Assembly (NCBI GenBank): GCA_015680685.1
Contig: MNCI01004170.1
Coordinates: 966,061-1,030,060 of the forward strand
Reading direction: 5' to 3'
Length of the DNA: 64,000 nucleotides
Source of the DNA: Gnetum montanum
Taxonomy: Eukaryota > Streptophyta > Gnetopsida > Gnetales > Gnetaceae
Shown here: positions 33,033 to 42,078 of the stretch, in pieces
Position numbering within the stretch: position 1 is the first letter of the stretch
Layout: every line of letters begins with the position of its first letter
Program-made: the position numbers and the translations under genes
Notes under the pieces: generated by a model
Database searches by the model: none
Told to the model about the DNA's origin: nothing
Seen by the model: only the letters and a program-made list of their open reading frames with translations

Positions 33033-36000
33033 ATGATTGTTGGTGACTGTTTGGGACGCGACCGTCAACGAGTGTCCTTGAATAGGATTTAGGTGCTTGC
33101 TGGTTTCTGGCAACAACAAGGCCCAGATACCTCCAAATAGACTCAGTAGTTAATGTGAGTATGTGTGTGTGCTGTTGCGGTATGCGGTTGTAAAAAATGA
33201 AATGATTGCATGGTCTGTAAACTACAAATGACTTACTTAAGGAGATTTAGCCAACTTTGCCAAGTACTGTGAGTTGTTGAGGGTTATTATTTCCTTCAAT
33301 TGCCTAGTCTATGCAGTCCTTATAATACCTACTTGTAATAAATAAAATTTTGCAAAAACATTTGAGCACATCTCTGTGAATCTACTTCTAATTTTCCCCA
33401 GAGAAAGAGATAGTTCCACAAGAAAACTAGAAATAGAGCAAGATTTAATGGAAATAGACAGGAAAGAAAGTAGATTTGTGTAGACCTCAAATGTTTAAAC
33501 AAGGTAAAATGACACGAGTAAAAACTTTGCAATAAAGCTATCCCAAATTCAATAACTACGAATTGTTCAAACTCCCAAGGCTCAAATAAGCAATTTCTTC
33601 AAGAAAATCCTACTATGCTACCAAAAATTACTACATAAACTATCACATATGAGACTCCATTTTGGCTAGATAATGGACATCAACAATTGCATTCAATAGA
33701 ACCTTCAAAAGAATTGAAAATTTTTTATTGAAATACCATGGAGATTCACTTTAAAGATAAAAAGAAGCTATTCTGGTCCCATCAAAATACCAAAGATTTT
33801 TTGAACCCTCTTGACTATTGAATCGTTCAACGGCATAACTACAAGTAGAGGCTCTCTTACAACAATCCCAATAGCAGTTCTTATACGTTGCAGAATAATA
33901 AAATTCACTACTAAAATGCTCTTAAGGCTTTCTAACATAAGCGCTTCTATGGCAAAATTTTAATAGAAACTTTCAATCGTTCAACAAGAAAAATAAGAGC
34001 AATCTAAAAATCCCAAAATTATTTGCCAAGGATAATACTATCTAAACCACTAGCTAAACAATTTAAACAAAATAAAAAATAAAAAAAAACCTCACAGGAC
34101 CATGACAAAGAGGCTGAAATCTTTTCTTTAGCAAGTCATCCTACAAGCAATCTTTCACACTTTCTTCTTTACAAATGCTCTTCTCCCAAGACCCAAAGTG
34201 TGTCTCCAAGTGAGAGCCCAAGTGCTAGCTAGTAGCCTTCCAAAGTGTGATATCAATGTCTTCTCAAAAGTGTTATCCCCTCCTCTTCTTCTTACCCTTG
34301 AAGCCTTTTTATAGGATTCAAAAGGTAGTTACAAACTTTAAAATATCTTAGCTAACTTCTCTCCCAAGTAAGGAAGTTACAACTTACCCAACTAGTTAGG
34401 AGATATTTCTTACCAATTTAGTTAGGAAGTTATACATAAAGTTAGGAGGATTTTATGCTAACATTAATATGTAAATATCACAAATACTTTATGGGTAATA
34501 CAATAATTTTTTGAAAGTAAATTTAAGAGCTCAAAATTATGAGGGCTTCATTTACTTAGATTAAATTAATGGTAAGTCTTCAACCAGGGCTTCATACTAT
34601 TAGTGTATGTGAAATTGTTGAATTAATCACCAGACCATTTAAAATTTTATTTTTGTAGCGATGAATAAAATTGCAACTCTGATTTATCGACATCGGCCCA
34701 AAATATCTCCTAACACTTGTCTTAGTGTGCCTTTATGTCTTTGTTGCTGCGTTCAGTGGATTGGTATGGCGATAACGAATGCATCGGCATCAGGCACGAC
34801 TGTTGTTTCGGATTGCAGGTTCCAGGAGCGAACGACATTTGTGATTACCACCTGAAATGTTTTTTGAAATGCATTCCTAGGGAAAGCCCAGGCCTATTTT
34901 GCAAGGTCGCAGCTAAAGAATCCCTGCAACGTATTGTAAGTCACGGTGGTGGGTTGGATTCGCGGAGGATTATTTCCCAGAAAACGTTCTGAGCCATGGA
35001 AGGCTCCTTTTCGAGACACCAGTCATAGGCAAGGGTAAGTTGAGAAATGGCCCTACAACTACCAGAAAATCCTCTGTACAGTGTGCACTTTGCGGGCCTT
35101 ATAGAGAACGTCCATGATGGCGTTGAAGGCGTGCAGATCCGAAATAGCATATCAGTGGTGAAAACCCGAAACTGAAGGTGTCGTTGCTTGAATTAAAGAA
35201 CTGCCATCGTGAAGCTCTGATGAGCGGCAACAACCATAGGAGCTCCTCCCATTGCGGAAAAGTTTTACGATGAGGGTTTGGGCCGTTGTGCGGACTGGAA
35301 TCCGCATTATTACTTCTAGCAAGTTGAAAAGGCGCAGCACCGCGGGGTCGTCGTTCCAGAGAGATTTTATAGCTTTTTCCGTTGTTAACGAGCCTATGCT
35401 TTTGTTCTTAAGCATCACTTCTTTTTTTTCTGCTTCCTCTACTTTTTGTTGTAGATCGGCACTTGCTGCAGTTTTAAGCATATGAACCGGGGTTGCAATT
35501 AGAATTTGAGTTAGAATGCGTTTCCAAAGGAGAAAATTCAGAATGCAGGCTTGCATCGTTATTGATTTACAAAATGATCTATATGTTTTATCATTCTTTG
35601 ACACTCTAGTTTCGATGTTTCCACTTGACCCTTTAGAGATTGCAACTTGCATCTTTCTCCATTTCCTTAACTCTCATCCTTTGTATCCTTTGAAGCTCTG
35701 CCTCAACAAATTGACGTTTCTCCATATTCAAAAATTTGTTGCTTTTTTCAATTAACTATTCCTCTAAACCTTATCACCGCCTCTTTGAGAGACTAAAAAG
35801 GTGCTACGATATTTATTTCACCTTTGTTTAAAATCATAGTATATTTTTTTTGGACTATTGTGTGTAGCAACTGATTTAACATGATTGTTCCTAGTATTCT
35901 TTGTTTTCCACACCAATATGTCATTTTGGGTCACCCCTAGATCCCATACCAATGGTATGAAATAACACATTTACACTCTCCCACTCTTACAATAATGTTT

Positions 36001-36049
36001 AAGATGAGTCTTACTGTTCCATGAAATGGCCAAATGTGCCAATAATGAT
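33033..36049 (-). mobile_element. Solo long LTR (33038-36044, 3007 bp) with target duplication ATGAT
   Basis: ATGAT occurs at 33033-33037 and 36045-36049. Plus-strand left end TGTTGGTGACTG; right end AAATGTGCCAATA. It interrupts element C exactly between two parts that are continuous in E. The region 33038-34560 aligns with the R-U5 and proximal U3 of the E LTRs, including GATTTAGGTGCTTG, TTTCCCCCAGAGA-type and CAAAAACATTTGAGCAC words. A TATAAAAA box lies on the minus strand at 34306-34313. The distal U3 shares only its terminus with the 3' LTR of C (40806) and holds a PPR-like pseudogene. Confidence 0.82.
34700..35652 (-). pseudogene. PPR-like (pentatricopeptide repeat) protein fragment inside an LTR
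   Basis: The open part 35652-35152 encodes 166 aa. Its N-terminal half is basic and Ser/Leu-rich, as in organelle-targeting leaders, then EKAIKSLWNDDPAVLRLFNLLE and TAQTLIVKLFRNGR. After frameshifts and stops the minus strand gives HAFNAIMDVLYKARKVHTVQ (about 35128-35070), then in another frame AYDWCLEKEPSMAQNVF (about 35025-34980), then TVTYNTLQGFFSC near 34945-34900. Spacing of about 35-40 residues and the FNAIMD/TYNTL and ALYKA-type positions fit degenerate PPR helices. PPR proteins bind organelle RNA. GC content and CpG frequency are clearly higher than in flanking DNA, which supports later capture of host coding sequence. It lies in sense with the LTR, upstream of its TATA box. At least three lesions make it non-functional. 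Confidence 0.6.
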
Positions 36050-36076
36050 CAATTGCTTAGATTCTTAAAAAATAAG

Positions 36077-36894
36077 TGATGAAACACGTTTATTGATGGC
36101 TCTAACATTGGGTACATGATGTCACATGCATGATGTCGGGGCCTTAATGTGACGTCGAGGTGTATACCCCAAGGCTATAAATACCATGCCTAGGCTCCAA
36201 TTTTCATAGTTGGTTTTGGTCATTCTTAGTTAGAGTAGCAAAGCTCTTGCCATTTCTTTTCCTCAAAGTTAGAATATTTTTTGAGTGCCCACAGTAGGAG
36301 TCTAAGTGTATATAATTCTTTGTTCAAGCATTGATGTACTTGAGTGTAGTAGTGTGAGAAGAATAAAATGAACTCTTTTGAAAATCATTGTAGCACTAAG
36401 AATAGCTTAATATTTTCTGTATTAATTTTACTTTCATGCTCTTTACTTTAATGCATTTGAATTAAGCAATTTATTTCTAGCAGGTAATGAACACAAGCAC
36501 GACCACTTTGAGCATTCATATAGTACGTGGTAACCTAACAAAGCTTAATGTTTGGTAGCCCAATAGTGCTATATGTGTTTAGGATGTGTCCAAGAAAGTG
36601 GGGTGGTTACTTGTGTTAGGCTAAATAGGTGGTAAACCAATTAGATTTTAAGTTACTCTACTCTTCATTCTTGTTGTTGGTAGTTACATCTATAAAACAT
36701 AAAATGATAAAAATTGTATACCTCAATTACAGTTAAACCATACCCTTGAACCTCACAAGTGTACTTGGGAAGACAACAAATGTTCTCAATGCCCATTTCA
36801 CTTCCTAGAAGAGCTAGTGCATTAGATAACTATAGCTCTGCGGAATTCGACCAGATTCGTATGGTTGGGCATAGCGGTACCTCGCCACTCATCA
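36077..36894 (+). mobile_element. Solo LTR of the element B type (818 bp)
   Basis: It starts TGATGAAACACG and ends CGCCACTCATCA. Flanks ATAAG (36072-36076) and AGAAG (36895-36899) are a near-match target duplication. Joining 36076 to 36895 restores the alignment to E (…AAAGAATAAG…AAGAATTC…). A TATAAATA box is at 36176-36183, an AATAAAAT word near 36361, and a 150-bp block (36735-36880) is shared with 18895-19095. Confidence 0.7.
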
Positions 36895-37870
36895 AGAAGA
36901 AAGAATTCGAAGGTCAAATCATACTTGAAACACCATCAAGGTTTAAGAAAAATTTAATTTCCAAAACATGAATTTAGTAAAAATTTGCTTACTAGAAAAG
37001 ATATATAGAATCCAAATGATCAAGCTTTCAAAGTAGTAAATCTTGGATCTATTGAGATACCAAAGATGTTAAATGTCATAAAGGAAAAGAATTCAGCTTT
37101 CAAGAAAAATTTATTATTATGACTAAAAAATAATTTGAAAAATTTTTCTTGGTATTATGATGATCTTAAAACTTTCTAAATAGAGGTGATGACAAATAAA
37201 ATTCCTTTAATAGAAGGTTGCAAGAACATTAAACAAAAGCAAAGGAAATTTAATCCATCATTTAAGCTAGCTATGGAAACTAAGATTAAGAAGTTATTAC
37301 AAGCTCAAATCATATATTTGGTTTGATATTTGACATGGCTTGCTAACCTTGTACTAGGTGGGAAGAAGAATGGTGACATTAGGCTTTGTGTAGATTTTGG
37401 AAATTTGAATGAAGCCTCAAAAAAAGATTAATACCCACTTCTTAGAATTGATGAGATGTTGACCAAAGTATCATGCTATCAAGTATATTCTTTCCTAGAT
37501 GGTTTTTTAGGCTATAACCATATCATGGTAGATAAGGGTGACACATATAAAACAACATTTATGATAGTGGGAAACTTTCACTTACCAAAGAATGTCATTT
37601 GGATTGTCAAATGCTAGGGCTACTTTTTAATGAGCAATGTATCTAGCTTTTAATAGTTTAATAGGTGAGTTTGTTGTGATTTATTTGGATGATATCATTT
37701 TTTTTCAAAAAGAAAGGAAGATCATATTTGTCATCTACAACAAGTTTTTGACAGATGTCATAAGTATGGTATTTCATTAAACCCTAAAAAATGTATCTTT
37801 AGGATTAAATATAGAAGTTTTCTTAGGCTATATGATTTGTCAAGAGGGAATTGCTATAGATAACTCTTAA
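36895..37870 (+). pseudogene. Element C reverse transcriptase
   Basis: It begins with the pre-RT linker (KKKEFEGQIILETPSRFKKN, matching E) and continues in changing frames. Recognisable blocks are WLANLVLG with CVDFGNLNEAS near 37330-37425, FLDGFLGYNHIMV near 37495-37530, FHLPKNVIWIVKC-like residues at 37575, and VIYLDDIIFF at about 37675-37705, the YLDD catalytic box. The sequence then reads DRCHKYGISLNPKKCIF at 37755-37800. Several frameshifts and stops. It is the same RT as E at 48095-48990. Confidence 0.78.
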
Positions 37871-38094
37871 ATTCAAGTAGTACATAATATCAAGCATCCT
37901 ACATGTAAAAAGTCTCTCAGATCTTTCTTTTGGAAGATAAATTTTGTTAAGAAATTTATCCCTGGATTCACTAAAATTACTAAACCTTTGATGCATATGC
38001 TAAATAAAGATGTTCAACTAGGGAAGACACCAGAATCAGAGAAATCCTTAGCAAAAATTTTAAAAAGTAATTCAAGAAGCCTCTTACTTAGTAA

Positions 38095-38500
38095 AACCAA
38101 AATTGAAAGAAGACTTTTGGTTATATGCTTTTGCTTCAAATGATTTAGTTGTTGTTGTTCTAACTCAAAGAAATGAAGGTCAAGATGAATTGATTAGATT
38201 TTTTGGATATCAATTAAAAAGTTCAGAGCTAAATTATTCAAACTTAGAGAAACATGAATTTGCAGTTATTAATGCACTTCAGCATTTCAAATATTATTTC
38301 GAAAGCTCATTAGTTCATATTATGCTAATTGAGCCTATAGTCAAACAATTTTTAACCTAAAATGAAATTGGACTGAAGAGAGGGAAGTGGCCCATAAAGC
38401 TTCAAGGTTTCAGGTTTTCATTGAAAATATGCAAAACTATTAAAGGAATGGGATTAGACAAGTTAATGGCTAAAGAAGATGAAGTATGTGCCCTAAAAAC
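38095..38500 (+). pseudogene. Element C ordinary gypsy RNase H
   Basis: Open 38103-38360: FWLYAFASNDLVVVVLTQRN, where the first Asp block is changed, then SSELNYSNLEKHEFAVINAL with the catalytic Glu in the KHEFAV block, then YFESSLVHIMLIEP. The HIML position corresponds to the Asp-containing third block and has lost the acid. It follows RT directly, the normal Ty3/gypsy position, so C has two RNase H domains. E has the same domain at 47460-47870. Confidence 0.7.
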
Positions 38501-38559
38501 TCATGAGAAAAATTGGTATGATGAGATTCTAGAATTCCTTGATACATGAAAGGTTCCCA

Positions 38560-39800
38560 ATAATCTAACTACAAGTTAGAAAGAGCTTTCTTCAAGAGAG
38601 CAAATAAATTTGTCGTTAAGGATGAAATTTTATATAGAAGGCATTTTAGAGGCGTTTTGTTGGAATGCATTCATAATGATTAAATTAGTCCTATTTTAGA
38701 ACAATTCCATGATCATTCCAAGTATTCTATGAATCTCCTCAGTCTACTATGAAACATATACTTTGCTATGATTTTTATTTGCCTCGTATGTATCATGATA
38801 TTAGTTGGAAAATTCAAAGATGTTACAAATGTCAAATTCATGGTCCAAAGATTGAAAAGGCTAGAGCTCCTTTTAAATTGGTAATTGCATATACACCATT
38901 TCAGTAATGAGAATTAGATTTTATTAGCACAATTAATCCTTCGAGAGCAGGACATAAGTTTATTCTCACAACTACTGATTACTTTACCAAATGATTTGAG
39001 GTAACGACTCTAAGAAAAAGTTCAACATTACATGTGATTAAGTTCTTAGAATATTTGATTTTAAGTCTTTTTGGTTTACCTGAAGTGTTGGTATTTGATA
39101 ATGGACCTGCTTTTCAATCTAAAGAGTTTATAACATGGGCATTAAAAAAATCCATCTTTCTATTTTCTTCTTCAAATTATTATCCTCAAGGAAATGGCTT
39201 AGCTAAATATACAAATAAAAAGCTTATTTCCTACATTAAGAAGTCGATGGATGGGAATCCATGAAATTGGATTGATTATTTACAATCTGCACTATGGATT
39301 GATCATATTAGATTCAAGAAGGCTATTGGAACGTTAGCTTATAACTTAGTCTATGGTTTTCCTGCAAGAATTACAAAAATATTTATAAGTTTGGCCTTAG
39401 ATTTTGGACAAATGTATAGTAAGAAAACCAATAAAGATAGAAGTTTTATGATCTTACTCATCAAAAGAGAAGTTGAAATGGATAGAGCTAAGGAAAATTT
39501 ATTAAAGAATGATTTACAAGTCAAAAGGTGGTTTGATAGAAAGGTTTTGAAGAGAACTTTGAAAGTCAGTAACTTGGTATTATTATAGAATATGAAGAAG
39601 CCAAATAATTTTTTGACAATATGAACTGGTCCATTTTAGATCAAGAAATAATTATTGGAAGATACCTACAAATTATTGACGTTAGATGGGACAAAGTTGT
39701 AGTTTCTGTATAATGTTTTGCATATAAAACATTATTTTGGACAACTCCCTACAACTTATATGTATGTATGTATGTATGTATGTATATAGTATAGTAATAT
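38560..39800 (+). pseudogene. Element C integrase
   Basis: The zinc-binding region is near 38700-38850 (HDHSKYSMN-type His pair, then CYKCQIHGPK). In the core the first Asp is in FILTTTDYFTK near 38970, the second Asp is in FDNGPAFQSKEF (39034-39264 open frame), and the Glu is replaced by Lys in NGLAKYTNK. The C-terminal part is open at 39391-39588, with VKRWFDRKVLKRTLKVSNLVLL, then a chromodomain-like YKLLTLDGT and a FGQLPTTY end near 39760. Stops include TGA at 38993 and 39262 where Trp fits. Changed Glu and stops indicate inactivity. Confidence 0.85.
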
Positions 39801-39810
39801 ATGTATGTAT
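39758..39810. repeat. ATGT microsatellite at the end of integrase
   Basis: About seven consecutive ATGT units from 39758, then an imperfect continuation with TATATAGTATAG. It has arisen from the Tyr-coding tail of the integrase, where E shows a shorter TATATATAAG tract. Confidence 0.85.
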
Positions 39811-39892
39811 ATAACTATAAGAATATTTAGTATACAAAGTAGTAAGTCGTAAACCTTTTATATATAAACTTTAATATGTATATGCTTAATAG

Positions 39893-39893
39893 G
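39893..39893. other. Single ambiguous base (N)
   Basis: The only N in the window, in AT-rich non-coding DNA after integrase; an assembly or consensus uncertainty. Confidence 0.95.
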
Positions 39894-40071
39894 NAAATTT
39901 AATTAACCAATTCTATGATAATGGAAAATAAATAATGCTAAGTGATAAAGTTGGTTAGTAGAATTGGAGGGAATTTCAAGTTTACCTTACATTATATAAG
40001 GAGATGTGAATTGCTTAAAAATGCATCATTTCTCAATTCAAGGCTTAAGTGATTGAGTGTGAGGAAGAAAG

Positions 40072-40584
40072 ATGGTTTTTGGAGAAAGAGTAATGAGAAG
40101 GCCATTTATTTCATATGTCATGGGATGTTATCCAAAACATGTGTTGAGAGCCTATTACAAGGCAACAGTCTATGAAGCATCATGTGAAAGCCCTTTCTTA
40201 CTTTGGCTTTCATATGAGTTTAGCTTTCTCACTGGTGGACTCTCTATACATTGCAATGTTTGGGGTAGCTTTTATGAACATAACACTCAAGCTGAAAATC
40301 AAGGAGAGTTTAGAAAAGATGATTCTTGGGAAGAGGCTTTCATGTCCCAAGACACTAAAGCAACTAATTGGAAAGAATCTCAAAATTTAGTAGCTAAAGA
40401 GTTGGATGAAAAAAAAGCAAAGATTGTTGTTGAAGACAAGGGTGAAGACCAAGTTGAGGCTTTAACTAGGCAAGAAGATGAAAAAAGAGCATTCATCACT
40501 ACTAAAATTACATATGAAAGGACTCTCAATATGAGAGTTTCTAAAAGAGTTACTTTAAATATTCTCTTCCCACTAACAGAATAG
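40072..40584 (+). CDS. Element C accessory ORF (170 aa), family conserved in C, E and F
   Basis: An uninterrupted ORF between integrase and 3' LTR, starting at the ATG after AAGAAAG. Residues 10-70 form the conserved part: PFISYVMGCYPKHVLRAYYK, ESPFLLWLSYEFSFLTGG and a Trp-Gly-Ser. The second half is charged: KDDSWEEAF, then Glu/Lys/Asp-rich (residues 105-150), then a basic MRVSKRV end. Homologues lie at 45169-45674 (E) and about 63073-63612 (F); F matches best in residues 10-70. No signal peptide, clear membrane segment or known domain is seen. Position recalls env-like or accessory ORFs, but nothing else supports envelope function. It is the only undamaged ORF of this element, though short enough for chance survival. 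Function unknown. Confidence 0.6.
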   Translation: MVFGERVMRRPFISYVMGCYPKHVLRAYYKATVYEASCESPFLLWLSYEFSFLTGGLSIHCNVWGSFYEHNTQAENQGEFRKDDSWEEAFMSQDTKATNWKESQNLVAKELDEKKAKIVVEDKGEDQVEALTRQEDEKRAFITTKITYERTLNMRVSKRVTLNILFPLTE

Positions 40585-40784
40585 TTTGTATAAGGATTTG
40601 TTTGTACATTTTCCTAAGTTTTATTAGGAGTGAGGTTTTTATTCCATTAAACCTTAAGTTTAATGGAAATTTTCCTCAAAAAGGATTTCTATTCTCAATG
40701 TAAAAAGGAACATGTTTCCAATAAATTTTTGTTTATTAGCCAATATGCATCAATGAATATTTTCATTTTTCCATGTGAAAACTA

Positions 40785-40805
40785 AGAAAAAGAGGGGAAA
40801 TGAAA
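40785..40805 (+). promoter_or_regulatory. Polypurine tract of element C
   Basis: AAGAAAAAGAGGGGAAATGAA directly precedes TGTTAGCACATTTG. In E the equivalent site (44980-45008, minus strand) is G-rich and also abuts the LTR. Confidence 0.65.
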
Positions 40806-42073
40806 TGTTAGCACATTTGACCATTTGATGGATCAATTTTTTTTAACTATAAAGAAGAACAAGTACTGGTCCTATGCAGCGAAAAGAAAATGATGCAAAT
40901 TTTATCTATTAGTTGATGGCAAAATAGTAATCGATTGGGCATAGGTGCCACTTAAGGGCATTTTCATTTACTATTCCAAGGTAAATTGGAAATTGTTGAA
41001 AAGAAATTTGTTAGGCACTAATAAAATTTCAATCATTACATGCCTTATCAAGAAATCATGGAAAACCAGAAATAACGCAAGACTCTAAAACTTCTTACCA
41101 AAATACCAAATCATCATAGCCATATTTTGAATATATAGATAAGAAACTGATATCTACCACCTAATTCTACACTTAGGAGGTTTTGGATGGCCTAGCTATT
41201 CGATGAACAAAAGGAAGATAGAAAAATTGCATCAAAGAGGATGATTCAAATAAGGGATTTTCCTTTAAAGATTAAAAGGAAAACTGAATTAGAAAGCCAA
41301 GAATGCGGTTACCAAAATTTTTATATAGTTATTGATCTTCATTGTTATTGAAAAATATTTAAAAATTAATAGTAAGAATTAGAGGAATCAGGCAACGTTC
41401 ATGTTTCTTGTCCAATAATTGAATTGCCAAGTACAATAGGGCATTGTGTAAAGATGAGCCTGAAATTTATTAGAATTTCCAAGAAATACACCTGCTTCAG
41501 GGTTGGGATAAATAGCATTTGTGAAATGTGCCTGAAACTCTTATTCTTCCATTGTTATCATCAACATATGATATGAACTAATTCCTCTCCATGAAAAAAA
41601 ATTGATGTTTTAAGCTACAAACCTAAGTATCACCCCAAATATAATGCTAACACTATCCCAGACTCGGCCTCATCATTAATTGTAGATAAGCTTTGATGTA
41701 ATTCCTCCTAGGGTTCTAATTGTCATGAGGAAGTAGCAATTTTAAAGGCATTACATGCAAATGCGGCAGATGATATGGTGGTATTGTGGTGGTATTGTTG
41801 GCATGATTGGTAGTAGAAAGTGTGTAGGGAGTTTGTTATTGCTTTGTGGTAGGTGTAGCCACAACAATGCTGTAAATAGCAATGCACAACAGAAACAATG
41901 CACAACAGCAACAATGCTACAACAACAACACGTAATGATGTGCAACGACCTCATTGACATCTCCAAGAACTACACTATCATTGCCAACATTATTCCCCTT
42001 AACCAAGATGGTACCCATGATGATAGAGATGGCACAATGTGATGAATGATGAACCCTCCTCCTTGCAACATGC
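40806..42073 (+). repeat. Element C 3' LTR, 5' part (U3), interrupted by E
   Basis: It starts TGTTAGCACATTTGACCATTTGATGG, which matches the minus-strand start of the solo LTR at 36044 (TATTGGCACATTTGGCCATT). Similarity fades after about 30 bp. The rest is non-coding with a CAACAACAATG-type repeat near 41874-41935. Element E is inserted at its right end, and the remaining R-U5 was not recognised at 54700-55150. The open frames at 41723-42042 lie on both strands of the CAACAA repeat and are not genes. Confidence 0.5.
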
Positions 42074-42078
42074 CATAG

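Larger units (their letters stand above)
30342..42073 (+). mobile_element. Element C (same family as E), split by two LTR insertions
   Basis: Parts: gag 30400-31310, protease 31973-32503, extra RNase H 32545-32990, [solo LTR 33038-36044], short joint 36050-36076, [solo LTR 36077-36894], RT 36895-37870, RNase H 38095-38500, integrase 38560-39800, accessory ORF 40072-40584, 3' LTR start at 40806. Removing the two solo LTRs gives a continuous alignment to E. Only about 10 bp of its 5' LTR remain (CATACCAATA before 30352). The 3' LTR is cut by E at 42073. Confidence 0.8.

Noticed and set aside
32778-33119. 113-aa minus-strand open frame
   Set aside because: Antisense of the extra RNase H running across the solo LTR junction at 33038.
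39758-39810. ATGT microsatellite as a functional element
   Set aside because: Ordinary simple repeat that grew from the integrase tail; E has a shorter version.
40072-40584. Envelope-like gene, from position after integrase
   Set aside because: No signal peptide, membrane anchor or cleavage motif; only position supports it, so it is left as unknown.
41723-42042. Overlapping open frames on both strands
   Set aside because: Both read through a CAACAA-rich stretch of LTR; no protein similarity.
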